This document shows positions 61,298 to 64,000 of a stretch of 64,000 bases of DNA, one piece after another. Numbering within the stretch: position 1 is the stretch's first letter; every line of letters begins with the position of its first letter. This stretch comes from Diogma glabrata (taxonomy: Eukaryota; Arthropoda; Insecta; Diptera; Cylindrotomidae). The position numbers and the translations under genes were made by a program. The notes beneath the pieces are model-generated. The model worked only from the letters and a program-made list of their open reading frames with translations, made no database searches and had not been told where the DNA came from. The stretch lies in NCBI GenBank assembly GCA_963693315.1, contig OY856187.1:116172683-116236682 (forward strand). Direction: 5' to 3'.

Positions 61298-62807
61298 ACA
61301 ACTTAAATTTAAAGTTTTTAAGAAATCAGAAATAAAGCTAAACATATCATCTGCTGATTCATTGGAACTATCATAAAAATCAATAAGCTTAAGTTGTAAG
61401 CCAGTTACTCATAAACAATACTGTTGTATATATTTACATTATCCTTTAAAATCGAAATAGCTTTCTGTGTAAGATATTGTATTACAGTTTGCTTAAAGTA
61501 GGACATTTTTATAGCAAAGTAGGACGAAGAACATTCTTGCTCCAAAGTAGGACTGTCCTACTGAAAGTAGGACACGTGGCAGCCCTACTATTAAACGAAA
61601 CTATTATTTATTATTATATACATTTATTATTAAACAGGAATACAATTTTTTTTAATATTATCTTAATGCGATATGCTGAACAATATTTTTTGCTAATTCC
61701 TGAGCGGAATACACGAACAAACTTGAAGGTTTTCTAACCTTCAAACACGCAACATATAATTGATTATGCGAAAAGCACGGGGTTTCTAGATCCAGCTCAC
61801 AAATTCACATTGTTTGACTTTGTTACTTATTAATAGTCATTACAAATACCAATCGAATTGGGAAGTATAAACGTTTAAATAGGATGCTAGTCTAAAGGGA
61901 TCATTGGCCAAATTACAATTTAAATAACAATTTCCCCTAGAAACTTGCCATTTAAAATTGTATTGAAATTTCTAAACAAAATTATTGGTGAACCAATCTT
62001 CAATCGAAAATTATGTGGTGGCATTCTAGATGAACATTCCTCAGCATTGACAACAGAGTCAATCAGTTTGAATGATATTTCATTGCCAGGCAATAACTGT
62101 TGTATTTTAAAATTGATTGCGTTGGCATCTATAGTTTTTGCGGCCCAAATAGCTCGCTCACGTAGCCACGCATGATTAATGTAATTAGCTTGTAAATTTG
62201 GAAATATATACTTTCAAAAATTTAAAACTTTTACAAATCATGTTGCAATATATTAGCATATATACCAAGTTTCGTCAAAATGCATTATCAGAAACTGATA
62301 ATTGAAGTTTCAAATAAACAGATCCTCAAGAGGCACATACGTCATTTTCCAATAACGCTCAGAAAGTAATCAGTTTTTTGCCCTTCCAATCTCCATTCAA
62401 TTCGATTATCAGGTACAAATGTTATAGATCTTTAAAAAAAACCGGAGTACTGTAGACCCCATGCCACTCCAACCCTTTGTCCAATATATTCAAAAGCTTA
62501 TAAAATCGTTTTTAAATCTTTTGTTTTAACTTACATCAACGTTTTATGAAAATCGATTTGTAACTGTAGACTATAGTAGGGATAAATCCTTTAAAAAAAT
62601 TAAAAATAAAACTTTTTAACCGAAAGTGACAAATCCAAAGTGGGTACGCAGAAATATTGGAAACAATACTAAAACCTTATATATCAAGTATCAATAAGAT
62701 TGAAAGCCAGAATTAGAAGTTATTGAAGTTTTAAGCTTTCAGGTGTTCGGGAGACCCCCCCCATTTTGTCCAATTTTATCCAATTATAGATATGAACCAT
62801 TCTTAGA

Positions 62808-63520
62808 TCATCCTTATTGAACACACACTTTTTCATAAAAATCAATCAAGCCGTTTAGGAGGAGTTCAGTCACAAACAACCGGACACTAGAAATATATAT
62901 ATAAAAATCTAAATTTTCATTTATGCGACTATTTAATATTTCGTCGAAACATGTATTAGGAATTGAATCAATTCGATTTACCGTAGAACACGATGATTCC
63001 ATAATTTTATCATCAGTACTCTCAGGTTCTGCTACACTATCTTCACTTAAAACTTGATTATGTGATTCTGACTTAATCGGAAATTCGATTCGTTTTTTCT
63101 CATTGGAAAAACAAAATTCGAAATTTACTTGTTTTTCTCGTGGAACTTTGTTGATCTTTAGAGTATTACAAAGTTTGATAACCGCTATATCAGCTTTATT
63201 TAAAGCATAACGTCCTATCATGAGGTTTTCTTTTTGGTCAATGTCTGAAACAATATATGCTTCCGTAGTAATAAAAATATTATCAAATTCGAATCGTAAT
63301 AATTTGACCTTAATACGGTCATGGTACCACCATGTGATCCAAACCCATCTAATTTTTTTCGGGAACTATCATGAGCTAAACATAATTCAATGGCTAGACT
63401 CTGTTTAATGGAAACAATGTCGCTACCTAAGTCGACAAAACTCCTAACTTCCTTTCCTTTAATCTTTATCATTTTTACCATCTCATGTTCTGCCATAGAA
63501 ATACGATTTACAGATTTCAC
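62808..63520 (-). pseudogene. Gypsy aspartic protease and linker
   Basis: Protease region at 63218-63520: the flap-side context EVRSFVDLGSDIVSIKQ has D-L-G-S where D-T/S-G-S is expected, so the catalytic motif is altered. The linker frame (62814-63221) starts with GRYALNKADIAVIK. Upstream of 63520 the frame meets a stop, and gag does not follow. Confidence 0.5.
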
Positions 63521-64000
63521 ATTACTTTTGGTTTGTTAATAACGTTGAAATTTTCTTGGTCCTATTTTGGTACTTGTGTGTAGTATTTTTTACTTCTTGA
63601 TATATTTAGACCTTTAAATTTTTAATTATATTTTTTCCATTCTTTAAAAAACTTCCTTATGTTTTAAAACTTGGTACATTTTTCATTTGTATTTTGATGA
63701 ATAACATAATTGAAAAAATTTTTTTAATATTAATGGAAAATTTATTTTTAATTTTGCCGACGTTTGGAGCTTTTGATTGGCTCCTTTTTCAAGGTGATTT
63801 TATCTATTGAGAAAAGGGATAAAAAATTCACAATTAAAAATAACCTTAATACACTAATTATAATCTAATCATAAAAACGTATAAAGCACAATGTAACAGA
63901 AAAAACTTTTCACAAAATTAATTTTTAGAAATTTAAAACAAATTAAAAACGAGAGAGTATAAAAATAAAATATAAAAATAAAAATAAATATAAAACTGAC
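63521..64000. other. No gene; possible retroelement 3' tail
   Basis: 63760-63800 has GCCGACGTTTGGAGC and TTGGCTCCTTTTTCAAGG, which on the minus strand resemble the stem-containing 3' tails of Penelope-like elements. The rest is AT-rich. Confidence 0.5.

Larger units (their letters stand above)
60507..61587. mobile_element. hAT-C inside the Helitron, target duplication CTATTAAA
   Basis: Starts CAGGGTTGCCACGT and ends ACGTGGCAGCCCTA; CTATTAAA at 60499-60506 and 61588-61595 is an exact 8-bp duplication. Near both ends several AAAGTAGGA units occur. No transposase; about half its length is later insertions (SINE-1 copy D and a MITE). Confidence 0.5.
60353..62807 (-). mobile_element. Helitron, complete to both ends, inserted in gypsy
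   Basis: On the minus strand the 3' end is CACGGGTCTGCTAG followed by T (60352), a classic CTRR|T Helitron terminus. The 5' end is TCTAAGAATGGTTCAT preceded by A (62808). There is no target duplication, as expected for insertion between A and T, and the gypsy frame runs on across the two borders. Inside, 61660-62180 keeps the C-terminal part of the PIF1-like helicase: WLRERAIWAAKTID, MPPHNFRLKIGSPIILFRN and LETPCFSHNQLYVA, with frameshifts. The Rep domain is missing, so this is a deletion derivative. It hosts hAT-C. Confidence 0.5.
54845..63520 (-). mobile_element. Ty3/gypsy retrotransposon, pol only, split by three insertions
   Basis: Minus-strand order: protease (63520), linker, reverse transcriptase, RNase H, integrase (to 54845). 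It is interrupted by a Helitron (60353-62807), hAT-B (57808-59634) and hAT-A (56182-57135), each with readable borders. Removing them leaves about 3.4 kb of pol. Gag is not in the window. Stops and frameshifts in each domain show that it is inactive. Confidence 0.5.

Overview
This is a window of AT-rich nuclear DNA from an animal, almost certainly an insect. Genes have spliced exons with GT..AG introns. The host genes are a secretory-type carboxylesterase pair and a clan-3 (CYP6-like) cytochrome P450. The rest is a dense, layered set of insect-type transposons: BEL/Pao, Ty3/gypsy, Penelope-like, Jockey-like and APE-type LINEs, hAT, Tc1, Helitron, PIF/Harbinger-type MITEs, fold-back elements and tRNA-derived SINEs. 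The order of insect cannot be fixed from the sequence alone. No tRNA gene, rRNA gene, CRISPR array or bacterial-style operon was seen.

Layout. Esterase 1 runs on the minus strand from 2888 leftwards off the window edge. Its tandem paralogue, esterase 2, is on the same strand from 22766 to 13982, and its introns sit at the same places. One intron of esterase 2 holds a four-level transposon stack (15782-21517). Between the two esterases lie a BEL/Pao gag remnant, a 2.9 kb fold-back element, tRNA-headed repeats and a 573-bp tandem duplication. From 22.8 to 39.4 kb there is almost only mobile DNA: fold-backs, MITEs, a hAT transposase wreck, a Tc1 wreck beside a 200-bp assembly gap, and an endonuclease piece of a LINE. 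A captured fragment of a coatomer-epsilon gene also lies there. A clean, single-exon reptin (RUVBL2) gene sits at 39964-41370. After a second fold-back zone and colliding LINE fragments comes an intact three-exon P450 (52094 to 48590, minus) with a Helitron fragment in its long intron.

The right end (54845-63520) is a Ty3/gypsy element on the minus strand, split by three independent insertions. Their boundaries can be read to the base: two hAT elements with 8-bp target-site duplications, and a Helitron. The Helitron itself contains a hAT, which contains a SINE, which contains a MITE, so the DNA is five elements deep at about 61.1 kb.

The three intact host genes (two esterases, one P450) belong to the classic detoxification and hormone/xenobiotic ester-turnover families. 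Reptin is a housekeeping AAA+ ATPase. Apart from the esterase tandem pair there is no sign that the genes work as a cluster. The main biology visible here is how mobile DNA has grown in and around a few well-preserved genes.
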